Of a stretch of 64,000 nt of DNA, positions 24,829 through 37,981 are shown in pieces. Location: positions 36,356,727 to 36,420,726 of the forward strand of contig CANTUZ010000001.1 in NCBI GenBank assembly GCA_947846985.1. Direction: 5' to 3'. The position numbers were made by a program, and so were the translations under genes. How positions within the stretch are numbered: position 1 is the stretch's first letter; each line of letters starts with the position of its first letter. Origin of the DNA: Fratercula arctica (lineage: Eukaryota; Chordata; Aves; Charadriiformes; Alcidae). The notes beneath the pieces were generated by a model. That model did no database searches, was not told where the DNA came from, and saw only the letters and a list, made by a program, of their open reading frames with translations.

Positions 24829-24915
24829 ACACACACACACATATGTATGAATGTATATACATTTATATATATATACACACACATATGTATGTGTGTATAT
24901 ATACATACAGATGCA
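24829..24915. repeat. (CA)n/(TA)n alternating purine-pyrimidine microsatellite
   Basis: Alternating ac, at and gt tracts ('cacacacacacacatatgtatg', then tatatatata, then cacacacatatgtatgtgtgtatatata) with local dyad symmetry. Confidence 0.85.
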
Positions 24916-27900
24916 TATTTTTATATAACTAATATTGTTTGCTATTAGTTAGAAGTTTGGGGGGATTATTTTTTTTCCATCAGCTAAGGTATACTAGGAG
25001 AGGAATTGAAAGTAACTAAGGACCGATATATTAAATGGTACCCAAATTCTCCATTATTTTCAATATTTTGTACTTTGTAGAGGTAAGAATTCATATGAAC
25101 TGAACAGTTTTGAAGCCCACAGACTTTCCCAGCTATAACTACTTCTTGATGTAAAGAACGTTTTTTCTCTCTATTAGTGTTAACTGCACTGTGAATGAAA
25201 GGAATTTTAACTTTTTTTAGGAGATATAAATAATCTTTGCAAAATCACCTGACCTAAGTCATCCATGGCATAATTGCTAATTGATTTTTCTGCCTCTTGC
25301 AATTGTGTGTAATATCTCTACTTTGGTTAGAAGCTATAGTCCACACATTATTTTGTAAGGAGATGCACTAAATTTCTCGTATAAACTCTGCAGAATATGA
25401 TATAATATAAATGAATAATGTAAGTTATCCTTGGTTCCACATTCAGTGAAACCTGAATTAATATAATAAATACATATATATTCTTCAAGTAGGTTTCAGT
25501 GATAAACTGCAACAATTTAAAACTACTGTATAATCTGCTTAAAACTGTTGCAGTCTTTGGTTTTATAATTGGCTTTTTGTTTCTCAGCAGAGTGGCTGTA
25601 AAGCAGTTGTGATCCAGAATATGTATGTACACAGACTACGCATAGGCAGATTTGCACGAAGTGATCTGTACTGATTGAAAACACAGACAATCCATATTTA
25701 GAGCTGCATCCTTATGCTGTTAGTCACAAGAAAACTGACATGCTGTTTACTGTCAAACTCCCTAGTAACCTTGCAAGTTCAAAAAGTTTCTGGTTTTGAT
25801 GCAGAATGGGTATGATGTTGTACATTAACCAATAGTGCTCTTTTTGGGTCTCATTCAACCTCATTGACAGTGAAAGAAGGATTGAATTTTTAGGCCTATT
25901 TCAAACATGGTAGGGACACTGTCTGTGAGAACTGGCTATCCTTGATGCTCACAGTTCTTAGATATTTTTTCTAGTTTCCTAAATGTTTTTCCTTGCTTTC
26001 TGTGTTTGTTTTTTTCTTGTTGTTTTTTTTTTGCTTGTTTTTGTTGTTTTTTTTTAACGAGGTTGTTGACTTGATGAAAGGAATTCACCATTATTTTTAA
26101 GAGTTTGCACAACCTAAAATCACAAACCATTTGCATGTTACAAGCAAAAAACACAACGTTAATTGTTTAGTCAGATATTTTAAACAAATGTATGAGCAAG
26201 ATTCACTAAACCATTTTACATTAATCTTTTATACATTTTCATATGCTTAAATGCTTATGTTACTGGATAGGCTAAGAGCATTCTGTGGATCTTCTTCTCT
26301 TTACAATAAAAATGCATAGAGTTTCTGTCACATTAGTTAAAATTAACATAAAAGTGTAAGAACATAGATTTGTGAGAATATGGGCATGAAATCCAAGACA
26401 CTAGAGGCGAGTATTTTATATGATGACCTTTACCTCACAACTAAAGGCTTTCTTCATGTTATTCTGTCTATTTTTGCTATGTTCTCTCATAAGAGTTGTC
26501 TTTCTCAAAAGCTTGTCTTCTTGGACCTGTCTTATAGTAAGTAATGCTTTGGGGTCATTAATCTCTTATTTATAGTTTGAAAGCAAGGTCCATACTATTA
26601 TGTTCACTAAAATCTATAAGCTGATATACCTAAATGGAAACCGTAACCAGGCTAGGGATACAAGCAGCCACATGGTTGTGTCTATAGTAAGCTGAAATAG
26701 CTTCTTGCAATAAGTCTGGTTGCACTAAATAAAATTATATAGCCATAAATAATGAAGAAACAAGTAAAATTTTGCAGTAGTCACCAAATTAAGTGTGCAT
26801 TTGAGCTGTGACTTAATAACTAACTGCTTAAAAAGGGTACGTGCTTAACTTTCTTTTTCCAAAAAGAAAATAATGGCCTTATTTGATTATTGGAAATGGC
26901 ATTTTTTACATCTTGCATTTGTTCATAATTAATATAATCAGTCAGACACTGAAAGAACTTGTGTGGCTCATAATTGATTCCCTGTTCATTCCAGTTGCAT
27001 CTGTAATTTTTTAAAATTTTACCACAGACATCTGCGAGATAATAACTGTGTGTTCATTCTAAGGCAGTCTGTCCTAAAGTACAAATCCGAGCTGACTCAC
27101 AAAGATTGCCATATGAACTTACGAAATTATTCTCCTGGAACATAACATTAGGAAATGTCACAGCAAACTAGCTCACTCACATGTTAATTACGCTTACATA
27201 TTAAAGATGGGGGAAGAGGCAGAGCTTGGATCCAAACGGGGTTTATATTACCATTTGGGGTTCACTGATGCCAAATCTTTTGAGCTTCTCTAATCATATT
27301 TTGCCACCATATGGCAAGCATCAGTTTTATCTTGTGGTAATCTGACCTTCTTGGACCAAATCTCCAGGGAATACAAATAGAAACTGAAAAAGTGTCATCT
27401 GCTTTTGGATCCAAAATAGAACAGAGTCAAACTAACACTGAAATTTTACTTTTTTGCTAATATGTAGTGCATGGTAATTGTTACGGCAAAATTGATGGGG
27501 AAAAAAGGTTATTTGAATCCCAGGCTAGGAAACCTAACAGCTCACATTCCCCAGGACAGAACACAAAATGTCTTGGCTGTTGGAAGATTTTGTATGAGGA
27601 AAAATACTAATCCACATTGATTCCTTTCCAGGGACAAAATCTGGGCTTACATATAGGTGTGAGAGTCTCACCCAAACGCCTGACAGTTTTCCTGCTGTTT
27701 TTCCATGTGTGTACTGGCAACACGCCATGTACTGCCATGGTCAGATCAGAAGACGCCGTAACACCTTGGGTAATAAGGGAAGGAATATCAGTGCCTGGCT
27801 GCTCTCACATCTCTCAGCTGAAAGTTTAGGCTCAGGCAGATACTAATGAACAGGGAACAAATGTACTGCTGCAAAAGACAGCACTAACTGTTTCAGGTTT

Positions 27901-28189
27901 CTTGGTCACAGCAGTGTTCTACTAGAACTATTTTTTTTGCTTTACAAAGCAAAGGGCCTGGTAGAGAAAATGCTATTTTAGAATTTGTTCTAACCCATAT
28001 AGAAATACTGACTGAGAATCTACAGGTATAACATGAGTTGAATAAAAATTACTTAAAAGTGAGTAATGATGACTTTTCTAAGGAATTGATGGTAGAAGAA
28101 AAGAAGAAGAGTAAAGATAATACAATTTGGAAAAGCCAACACGGGCAACTCAGGGAGCCAAAAGACAAGGTGCTTCAGAGAGAAAGAGT
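24916..28189. other. AT-rich sequence, no gene seen
   Basis: No gene or clear mobile element. The ORFs at 27534-27728 and 27617-27829 overlap on opposite strands and look random. Confidence 0.4.
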
Positions 28190-29420
28190 TTAAGGTATAA
28201 AGGAATGTGAGACAACTGGCAGTAACAGAAAAGTTGAGATTATATTCATAATGGCAGACTATCCCATTGCACAGGAAAGAGGAAGCATATTAAGAGAGCA
28301 ATACAGGATCAGAAACTCCATAAGGATGTGAAAATAAATATTGGAGAAATAAATGAAGAATGGAAACAAAAAGTAGATGTCTTAAGAATGTGCCTAAAGG
28401 AGAGAAAAACTTGTTGGGATAAAATCAAACTAAGGTGCAAAATGAGTTTCCATTACCAAGGAACAGAAAAGCCCTAGGAGGAGGAAATTAGAAATAAGAT
28501 AAAAAAGAAACAACGATATATAACAAACATTGGATTGTGTAAAAATTGAGATAAATGGTGCCTTTTTTACTTTAAAAAACAAACCAAAGTAGAAGCCCCC
28601 CAAAACCTTGTTTTAACTACGTGTATAAAGAAATAAACTTTATGAAGTGTTACGAAGTACAGAAGAGAATACAGAAAGAACACACTATGGTGTATCTTTT
28701 TATAAAGTAGGGTGGGCAAATTCAAGTTGTGCAGCTTGGCTAAATTAATATTTTTTCATGCAGAATTAATTTTACTAGATGTCTAGACCCCCGGAAAGTT
28801 ATTTTTAGGAAGTTATGTGATCCAGAGTTCTAACAGGAATAACCTTAATGTCTAAGCTCAAAAAAGAAATTGGAAAAAAAAAAGAAGAAAAAAAAAAAAA
28901 AAAGAACTCAGAGCATTATAGCTGTGTTAGTCTAACTGAAATTTCTGGCAAGATTCTGTAAAAAATTATTAAGAAATCAATTTATAAGTACCTCAAAGAT
29001 AATAAGGTGATAAAAATGGACAGCATGAGTTTGTCAAGAACTGATCATGTCAAATTAATCTAATTTCTTTCTCTGACAGGCTAACAGGCCAAGTGAATAA
29101 AGAAGCAGCAGTAGGTTTTGTACAGCTTGACTATATTAAGTTTTTTGACACTGCCATGCATGACATTCTTATAAGCAAGCTAAGAAAATGCAGTTAAGGT
29201 ATAATCACACATTTGAAACTTACTCCAAAGAAGTAGTTATTAAGAGTCCACCTACATCCTAGGAGAGTGTTTCAAGTGTCACTTCTCATGGATCTGCCCT
29301 GGACCTAGTTGTCTTTGATATTTTCATTAATATTTGAAATGGATGAAATATGTAAACAGATGACATAACAGGAGAAGAGGTGGCAGTCATTTTCAAGGGC
29401 TGGTTAAGCCTCTCAGGTGA
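28190..29420 (+). mobile_element. CR1: Ancient, eroded CR1 LINE (ORF2 region)
   Basis: Same old family and order as 6550-7865: 'gactatcccattgcacaggaaag' near 28260, 'attattaagaaatcaatttataagtacctc' near 28965, 'gagtttgtcaagaactgatcatgtcaaat' near 29030. A reverse-transcriptase stretch at about 29111-29190 translates as VQLDYIKFFDTAMHDILIS, which keeps the D...FDT..HDIL pattern. Many stops and indels follow. An A-rich insertion at about 28870-28905 interrupts it. Not functional. Confidence 0.75.
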
Positions 29421-32400
29421 TTTTGACACCTTATTTTGACAGTAAATTCAGAGAATTTAAAATTTCAATTTAATTTTCAATATGTGCAAAACATTGTCTC
29501 ACTATTATAAGTGAATTGAAATTCAGAGAGTTTCAACCAGAGATTACAGAAAAATGCAATGGTTATACCAAAACCTAAGGTACAAATTAAAAATGAGAGC
29601 TAACTAACAAGGCAATATCATTTTTTTAAAAAAACAAGAAACCAACTATAACCAGCAAGCATGGATCTTGACCTTATAATGGATTTGAAACCAACTATGA
29701 GTCAGCAACGTGAAACAAAAAGAACCACCCTAATTCTGGAATATATTAAGGCAGTATTTCATGTGTAAGACATTATGGTGGTAAAAATTCTGCTCTCTGC
29801 AGCACAGGGAAAGCTCTGGCTGGAATCCTTCTGCTTCTTAACAGCCACAAATAGTCATCCACAATCTATAAAACCAAATCTTCAAAACTGCATTCAGACA
29901 GAAGACCTTTGATCTCCTGTTAATTGGTTGGGTTTTTTTCACAGCAGTAATAAACGATGACACCTTTACGATATGCATTATGACGCAATTAATGGATTTA
30001 GGAGTATCAGTTCTAGTAAGTTATTTTTAAAAATCTTGCGGAGAATAGTGAGGTACTTATGAATAATGTTGCTACATTTCACTAAGCTAGAAACCCTTTC
30101 TCCCAATAAGGGTACCTAATTTGAGATTCCATGAACTCGTAATAGACAGTGAGACAATGTGGTTTGTGTATATTGAAAAGTAAAGCTGTGTACAGGACAC
30201 ATGCCAACTCAGAAAGACCTTCCAGCTTACAAAGCCAGAGAAAATGAAATATATCTTCTCCCATTTCTTGGTGCTATCATTCATGTTTTCACTTACTAAG
30301 TTGCAGGCTAAATAGAGAAGTGAGAGCATTATTATAGAGCGTTAAGAAGCTTTAGTGCACAGACATACTTATTTCACTCCAGCTATTTAAAGGGCTGGCT
30401 GTGCATTTGCATAATGTTCTTTAAATGCTAAAATATAATCAATCCATGCATTCAGTGTACTTTGTAATAGCTCATCTGCCACGTTGCACTTACATTGCAA
30501 TATTGAAGTTCATAAATTTTCAAGCAATTCTACTGCATTTTAAGCATTAGTCCATCCTGGGAATTCAACAGCCACTCAACTTCTGGAGCTCAGCTGACAA
30601 GGCAAATCCAAGGCATGTAGTAATTCGAATGGCTTATTAAACTTCAATCATAACCAATTAGTAAGGATTGTACTGTTGCCCGCCCCCATTGGTAAATACT
30701 CATTTATTTTCTTGTCTCATTTACTTTCTTGTATATCCTTATTAACAAGCTTTCTCCCCTGCATAAAGCAACATGCCCGAGAAAACATGTGAAAGGAAAC
30801 AAAGCTCTTGTAGATTACACATGCCAACATTTAAGGTTTTGTAAAATTTTATTGCTTGGTCTCTGGGCTTGCAGCACCTTGCATAGCAGAAAGAGCAAAA
30901 AGACTACACACTTTCTAGTAAGTACAGGGAGGAAGATGTAGGATGGAGAAAAATACTATAGGGACCAAAATTATTCCTGGAAAACTTAAAGTTTTGTCCT
31001 CACACACAGCTAGAAAAAGCAAAGGGCATGCATGCTAAGAATTGAAACAGCAAACGGTAGCTGACAGTTGAAACAAAAATGCAAAAAAAATGCAGCTTGT
31101 TGTTTAAATTGGTAGTCTGTGCTCGACACTGCAGAAAAAAATAATCTCTCCATTTCTTCTCTGAAGTCTTCTACTCCTGCATGTTAAGAAGTCATTGCAG
31201 TGGTGCTGAAAGTGATCTTGTAAGAAGGATGTGCATTAATTCCGATATCCCCTCCAAACTTGTCTTGAACCTGGAGCCCACACACAGACATTGACATCAT
31301 TTGATTTGCCCTGAGGTCTGGCCTTCCAAAATCTGCTCCAAAATATGTTTCTTTAAGGCTTGATGGCCCCATATGAATAAATGTCTGAGGGACCAAGGGT
31401 ATTTGAAATAGTACTAGATGCCTATGCATATGCCTATGTCTAAGTAACCAAATCATGCCTAACTCTTTTCTAGGACTCACCTTTCTTGTAAAACAGTATA
31501 ATTTCCTGGATGAGGCAAATACATGGTGCAATCATGACACCTAATCTTTGAATCACATTGGTGTGTGAAGTTTCATAGCAAATTACGTTCTTGTGTAAAA
31601 GTTATGTGGCAATTGTTCTGCCAAGACAACTGTCTTCTGAAAATGTGGATTATTTAGGATAGGATAGAATAGAGTATTTCAGGATTATTTAAGTTTGTTG
31701 ATTCTCTTCATTGAGGAAATATTTTGTTTTGATACGAATGTATCCCATTAAAGTATTTTCCAAAATCATGGTACGGATTCCAGTAAAAGCCCAGAAAACT
31801 ATGGAAAGCAGACTAGGGTTGTTACAAGGTTGTGAAAGGTTTTCAGACTCAACTCCTTAACCTTATTGACTCATAAAAGGGCTCAAATTTCAGTATCCTA
31901 CTTTAAAGGGAACTGTTCCAGCTCTATTGGGTATCTCTAGCCAGGACTCTCCTACTGATGTCTGTTGGAATGGTTGCACCATGTACAAATGAACAAACAT
32001 ACCGAGAAACAATTAAGTGGTGGCAATCTTACCAAAATGCCCACTCTCCTAACCACTGGCATACAAAAATAGCCAATTAGTCTCATTAGAAGAATATTGT
32101 GGGTTTTTTACGTAAATAATCCAATAGGACAGCCTGATGGCTTGGATATTGCAACACGGAACATAACAATAGACACACTGTTGGCAAGCATAAGATATTG
32201 AAGTATAAGATAAAGGCAACCGCAATGCATTCCTTCCATGTGTGCTTCTTCACCATCTAAAAACTCTGGTTTAGAGTTGGAAGGTATTATGTTTAAAACT
32301 CTTTCATGAGCTTTTTTCCGTGAATTCCTTTGATCAGACTTTGAAAGAAAAATACTCTGACAATGAACTTGTGGTTTAATCAAGCAATGTATTAAAAATC

Positions 32401-34178
32401 ACATTACTTCTTTCTTTGGGATTTATCATCTTAAAAATTTTATATTATGAACTCTGGCTCTTGTGTTTTGAGAAAAAAACATTCTTTATTCACTTAACAA
32501 TGTCATTTATAACTCTTCCTTCACTGTTTCTTTTATGAAGTAAAGAAACTTGGAGAAAGATTCAGTTCAGGATCAGGACACATGAATGGAAGGGTCTACA
32601 TGTAGGAGTAAATAGCTAAGCTAGACATGTACATACTTGCATACGTGAGTTATCACTGAACTAACTGTCTAAATGCAGTGGAAATCTATGTATGATTCAA
32701 AGTAACTGCACACATACAGGCATTGAGCACTACTTGAGTTGTTCTGGGGTTTCTCACTTGGCTTCCATCTGCTACTCTAGAAAGCCATGAGTTCCCTAGA
32801 TATCCCCTGTCATATTTCCTAACTTTATGGATGTGTCAAACACCCTGAGGGGTCTAAAATTACACTAGACACCTACGTTAAGGCTCTAGCTATCTAGTTT
32901 AGGATGAGCTGTATTCTTCCTGAGTTGCATTGCCTAGACTGACTTGAGGATCAATTCAGTTGCTTCAACTTAGGCTTCTACTGCTATTTGAGATGCCATA
33001 AGGTATTTCTCAGGTATTCTCAACAGGCTGGCAGATATGTCACAGGATTACAGATGTTTATAGTAGGCTTGTGCTTTATGGCAGAAGTTTACATATTTAG
33101 CTTAAAGTAGACACTTATGTAGAGAAATTGAAATATAAGCCTTACTCTTGAACTGTGTTATTCCCATAGAGTATTTAATCACTCCTAATAGGAACTACTC
33201 TCTCTTCAGTGAAACACAAGTTCAGATCTTGGCATTACAGGCAGGAACATCAATATCAGACTTCATTTTCCTATATGTCAACTAAGCAACTGATTACAGA
33301 AGTATTTACTAAACGGTGGTCAGTTACTCAGGATTTTCTGGTTGGTCAACTGAGAAATAAACCCAAGAAATAAAAATCTTATAAATGTTTTCAGGTAACT
33401 CAACTCTTAAATCTGGATTTGGTGTCACTGGAATGTTTTATGTATATTGCATGCATTATGGAGGCAAAAAATCAAACATTTAATTTTGGTTGAGGTGAAA
33501 ATTTAAATGTTACCTCAGCAAGTTGTCAACACATTGATTACATTTTCAAGGCAACTAAAATTTGAGTTGAACGCAGATTTTTTTTTTTTTACATATGTAT
33601 TATACATTTAATGAATCACTAAATAAATCCAATAAAATAATAAATACAATTAAGCCTAGAATTAGGATGCCTAAATTCATAGCTATCAGTGTAATTATTT
33701 TAAACGCCAAATTCCTTCAGTTTATTTTTTTTTTTTTTTCTTCTGTGCTTATGATTTTCAGTGTAATTTACTTCATTTTCTCGAATCACTTACATCACAA
33801 TATTAATTCATCCTGAGTGTTATAAATAGTGTAAACCACATAGAAATGATGCAAAATGTTAACTTACTGTTTAGTTTACCTGTAGAATAAACATCCTTCA
33901 GTGCATCACTATGTATAATAGCTAATGAGATTTTTATCATATGCTGCAACTTAATTACATAAAGTTGTTCTCTTTGAAAGCTTGCTATCTAATGCAGTTG
34001 CATGAAAAAAAAAGATTATATGTCTAAACAGCTTTAAAGTTATATGTAAATTTATAATCATAATACTTAAAAAAACAACAAACAACCAAACAAACAAAAA
34101 AAACCCAATAACAAACCAAAAAACCTATTTTACCATATTTTCTGTAGAGATTACTTTTTTAATTTAAAGATTTCTTAC
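29421..34178. other. AT-rich sequence, no gene identified
   Basis: No recognised gene. One minus-strand frame at 31184-31400 has somewhat protein-like composition and is discussed as a finding. It ends in A-rich simple sequence (34070-34115) next to the provirus. Confidence 0.4.
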
Positions 34179-34513
34179 TGTCGTGGTTTGGCCTCAGATG
34201 GCAACAAAGAACCACGTGTGGCTCGCTCAGCACTTCCCGGTACGGGAAGGATCAAAAGAAAAGGCAAAACTCTTGGGTTGAGACAAAGGCAGTTTAACAG
34301 AACAGCAAAGGGGACAAGAAAACAACAACAATAACACCGACAGAGAAATACACAAATGCGATTACGGAACCGCCGCTCCCCGCCGGTCCGGCCCCGGGAG
34401 GCGCCAGCCCGCTCCGAACCCAACTGCTCGCCCCCTCCCTCCTTTTAATCTCAGGGTGGGCGTGGCTCACATGGCATGGAATACTTAACCCTGTCCCTGC
34501 TGGAACCAGGACA
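34179..34513 (-). repeat. 3' LTR of the ERV-L provirus, 335 bp
   Basis: On the plus strand it starts tgtcgtggttt and ends ggaaccaggaca. These are inverted-repeat ends of TG...CA type. The first 41 bases equal 40097-40137 exactly, which defines the outer LTR edge. A GC-rich block (34375-34430) lies in the transcribed part. A palindrome cttcccg-gta-cgggaag at about 34235-34251 could form a 7-bp hairpin in U5. It is shorter than the other ERV-L-like LTRs here (525 and 588 bp), so it belongs to a different subfamily. Confidence 0.92.
34441..34449 (-). promoter_or_regulatory. Possible TATA element of the LTR
   Basis: The minus strand reads ATTAAAAGG, followed by a purine-rich stretch and then the GC-rich presumed R/U5 region. 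The position within the LTR fits a core promoter. It is a weak match to TATAAA. Confidence 0.4.
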
Positions 34514-34529
34514 TTATCCACCCCTTATT
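34514..34529 (-). other. Polypurine tract (plus-strand primer)
   Basis: The minus strand reads TAAGGGGTGGATAA directly against the LTR start, the place and composition expected for the retroviral polypurine tract. A comparable purine-rich sequence adjoins the LTR at 3211. Confidence 0.75.
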
Positions 34530-34681
34530 CCATACCATTTTGCCACGCCCAGATGTTACGGTTTTCGGAACATGTGACTGTATACCCGGCGTAGCTCATG
34601 CACACAGTCCATGGGCCGAAGATGCAGATCTTGAGGAAGTTGCTGGGCGTCAGCTCTGATCCCATCACCACTGTGCTTTAC

Positions 34682-37600
34682 TCAATTCTTCATCAAAGTC
34701 CATCTGTCCTTAATTTGGGTGATTCTTACTGCAGTACAGCCAATAGCAATTATAGTAACGAGGACATACAGTGACAATGTTGCACACGATTTGATCCATT
34801 GGCTATTCTCCCCCAAAATCAAGTCCCCATGAGGTACACATCGGACTTCCCCATCCTGCTGCATTACCCACCAAGTGCACCCAGGTCCTTGGGCAAAAGC
34901 AATCCCACGGATGGGTTTGCCTTTGCCTGAGGCAGGACTAACCCAGACTGTCTTCCCCAACGTATTCTTCATGTGCACTACGGGGACCTTATCCCCTTCT
35001 ACAGTACGTGGAAGTTTTGACTGGACAGGGCCAGCCCAATTGGTAGATCCCCTGGTATTAACTAGCCAGGTAGCCTTTGCTAAATGTGCATCCCAATGTT
35101 TTAAGGTCCCACCACCCATTGCTCTCAGTGTAGTTTTTAACAGTCCATTGTACCGTTCTATCTTCCCAGAGGCTGGTGCATGATAGGGGATGTGATATAC
35201 CCACTCAATACCATGCTCTTTGGCCCAGGTGTCTATGAGGCTGTTTCGGAAATGAGTCCCATTGTCTGACTCAATTCTCTCTGGGGTACCATGTCGCCAC
35301 AGGACTTGCTTTTCAAGGCCCAGGATAGTATTCCGGGCAGTGGCATGGGGCACAGGGTATGTTTCCAGCCATCCAGTGGTTGCTTCCACCATTGTGAGCA
35401 CATAGCGCTTGCCTTGACGGGTTCGTGGCAGTGTGATGTAATCAATCTGCCAGGCCTCCCCATATTTATATTTCAACCATCGTCCTCCATACCAAAGAGG
35501 CTTCAAACGCTTGGCTTGCTTGATTGCAGCGCATGTCTCACATTCATGGATGACCTGTGCAATAGTGTCCATGGTCAAGTCCACCCCTCGGTCACCAGCC
35601 CATCTATATGTCGCATCTCTTCCTTGGTGGCCTGAGGTCTCATGGGCCCACCGAGCTATGAATAGTTCACCCTTACGTTGCCAATCCAGATCCACTTGAG
35701 CCACTTCAATCCTGGCAGCCCGATCCACCTGCTGGTTGTTCTGATGTTCCTCCGTGGCCCGATTCTTCGGTACGTGGGCATCTACGTGGCGTACTTTCAC
35801 AACCAGATTCTCTATCCGGGCAGCAATATCTTGCCATAGTTCAGCAGCCCAGATGGGTTTGCCTCTGTGCTGCCAGTTGCCCTGCTTCCACTGCTGTAAC
35901 CATCCCCACAGAGCATTTGCCACCATCCATGAGTCAGTGTAGAGATAAAGTACTGGCCATCTTTCTCGCTCGGCGATGTCCAAAGCCAGCTGAATGGCTT
36001 TCACCTCTGCAAACTGGCTCGATTCACCTTGTCCTTCACTGGCTTCTGCAACTTGTCGTGTAGGACTCCACACAGCAGCCTTCCACTTTCGATGCTTTCC
36101 CACAATCTGGCAGGACCCATCAGTGAACAGGGCATATTGCTTCTCATTTTCTGGCAGTTTATTATATGGTGGGGCCTCTTCCACACGCGTCACCTCCTCC
36201 TCTGGTGACATTCCAAAATCCTTGCCTTCTGGCCAGTCCATGATCACTTCCAGAATTCCTGGGCGACTGGGGTTTCCCATTCGAGTTCGCTGTGTGATCA
36301 GTGCAATCCACTTACTCCATGTAGCATCAGTTGCGTGATGTGTGGTGGGGACCCTTTCTTTGAACATCCAACCCAGCACCGGCAGTCGAGGTGCTAAGAG
36401 GAGCTGCGCTTCTGTACCAACCACCTCCGAAGCAGCTCGAACCCCTTCATATGCTGCCAATATCTCCTTTTCTGTTGGAGTGTAGCGCACTTCGGATCCT
36501 CTGTATCCCCGACTCCAAAACCCTAGGGGTCGACCTCGGGTCTCCCCTGGTGCCTTCTGCCAGAGGCTCCAGGTAGGGCCATTCTCCCCAGCTGCGGTGT
36601 AGAGCACATTTTTCACATCTTGTCCTGCCTGGACTGGCCCCAGGGCCACTGCATGGACTATTTCCTGTTTGATTTGTTCAAAAGCTTGTCGTTGCTCAGG
36701 ACCCCATTTAAAATCGTTCTTCTTCCGGGTTACTTGATACAGAGGGCTTACAATCAGACTGTAATCTGGGATATGCATCCTCCAAAAACCCACAATGCCT
36801 AAGAAAGCTTGTGTTTCCTTTTTGCTAGTTGGTGGAGACATAGCTGCTATTTTGTTGATCACATCCATTGGGATTTGGCGGTGTCCATCTTGCCATTTTA
36901 TTCCTAAGAACTGGATCTCCTGTGCAGGTCCCTTGACCTTACTTCGTTTTATGGCAAAACCAGCTTTCAGAAGGATTCGGACTATTTTATCCCCTTTCTC
37001 AAAAACTTCTTCGGCTGTGTTTCCCCATACAATGATGTCATCAATGTACTGCAGATGTTCTGGAGCTTCACCCTGTTTCAGTGCAGTCTGGATCAGTCCA
37101 TGGCAAATGGTGGGGCTGTGTTTCCACCCCTGGGGCAGTCGATTCCAGGTGTACTGGATGCCCCTCCAAGTGAAAGCAAACTGTGGCCTGCACTCTGCTG
37201 CCAAAGGGATTGAGAAAAATGCATTCGCTATATCAATCGTGGCATACCACTTGGCTGCCTTGGACTCCAGTTCATACTGGAGTTCTAGCATATCCGGCAC
37301 AGCAGCGCTCAGTGGTGGCGTGACTTCATTCAGGCCACGATAGTCTACAGTTAGCCTCCACTCTCCATTGGATTTTCGCACCGGCCATATAGGACTGTTA
37401 AAAGGCGAGCAAGTCTTACTGATCACTCCTTGAACCTCTAGTTGACGAATCAGCTTATGGATGGGAATCAGAGAGTCTCGGTTAGTGCGATATTGCCGCC
37501 GATGCACCGTTGTGGTAGCAATCGGCACCTGCTGTTCTTCGACCCTCAACAACCCCACAACAGAAGAATCCTCTGAGAGACCAGGCAAGGTGGACAACTG

Positions 37601-37981
37601 TTTAACTTCCTCCGCCTCCAAGGCAGCTATGCCAAAGGCCCACCGATACCCCTTTGGGTCCTTAAAATACCCTCTCCTGAGGTAATCTATACCAAGGATG
37701 CATGGAGCATCTGGGCCAGTCACAATGGGATGCTTTTGCCACTCATTCCCAGTTAGGCTCACTTCAGCCTCCAGTACAGTCAACTCTTGGGATCCCCCTG
37801 TGACCCCAGAAATACAAATGGGTTCTGCCTCTCTATAGCTTGATGGTATCAGAGTGCACTGTGCTCCTATGTCCACTAGAGCCTTATACTCCTGTGGGTC
37901 TGATGTGCCAGGCCATCAAATCCACACTGTCCAATAAACCCGGTTGTCCCTTTCCTCCACCTGGCTGGAGGCAGGGCCCCT
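34682..37981 (-). CDS. pol: ERV-L pol: protease remnant, reverse transcriptase, RNase H, integrase
   Basis: Open from 37915 to the TGA at 34682 (1,077 codons). It has no start of its own and is in frame with gag across a TAG. One further stop, TGA, lies at 37916-37918, just upstream of the protease motif. Numbering residue 1 at 37876: protease DIGA at 2-5 (Ile replaces the usual Thr/Ser, so probably inactive) and CILGIDYL at 59-66. Reverse transcriptase has D215 in DIANAFFSIPL, LPQG at 247-250 and the catalytic YIDD at 277-280. RNase H has D585, E624, D647 and D718. Integrase has zinc-binding H745, H750, C779 and C782, and catalytic D812, D871 and E907 (35 residues between the last two, as in D,D35E). 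The C-terminal domain ends near 1025, followed by a hydrophobic segment at 1034-1050. All polymerase, RNase H and integrase catalytic residues are present. Expression would need gag readthrough. Confidence 0.93.
34727..34777 (-). other. Predicted hydrophobic segment at the pol C-terminus
   Basis: Residues LSLYVLVTIIAIGCTAV (pol 1034-1050) follow the integrase C-terminal domain and are followed by a basic tail. It looks like a membrane helix, which is unusual at the end of an integrase. It could be a relic of a later frame fused to pol. Confidence 0.6.

Noticed and set aside
34514..34681. Search for env or dUTPase between pol and the 3' LTR
   Set aside because: Only about 170 bp are available and no such frame is present.
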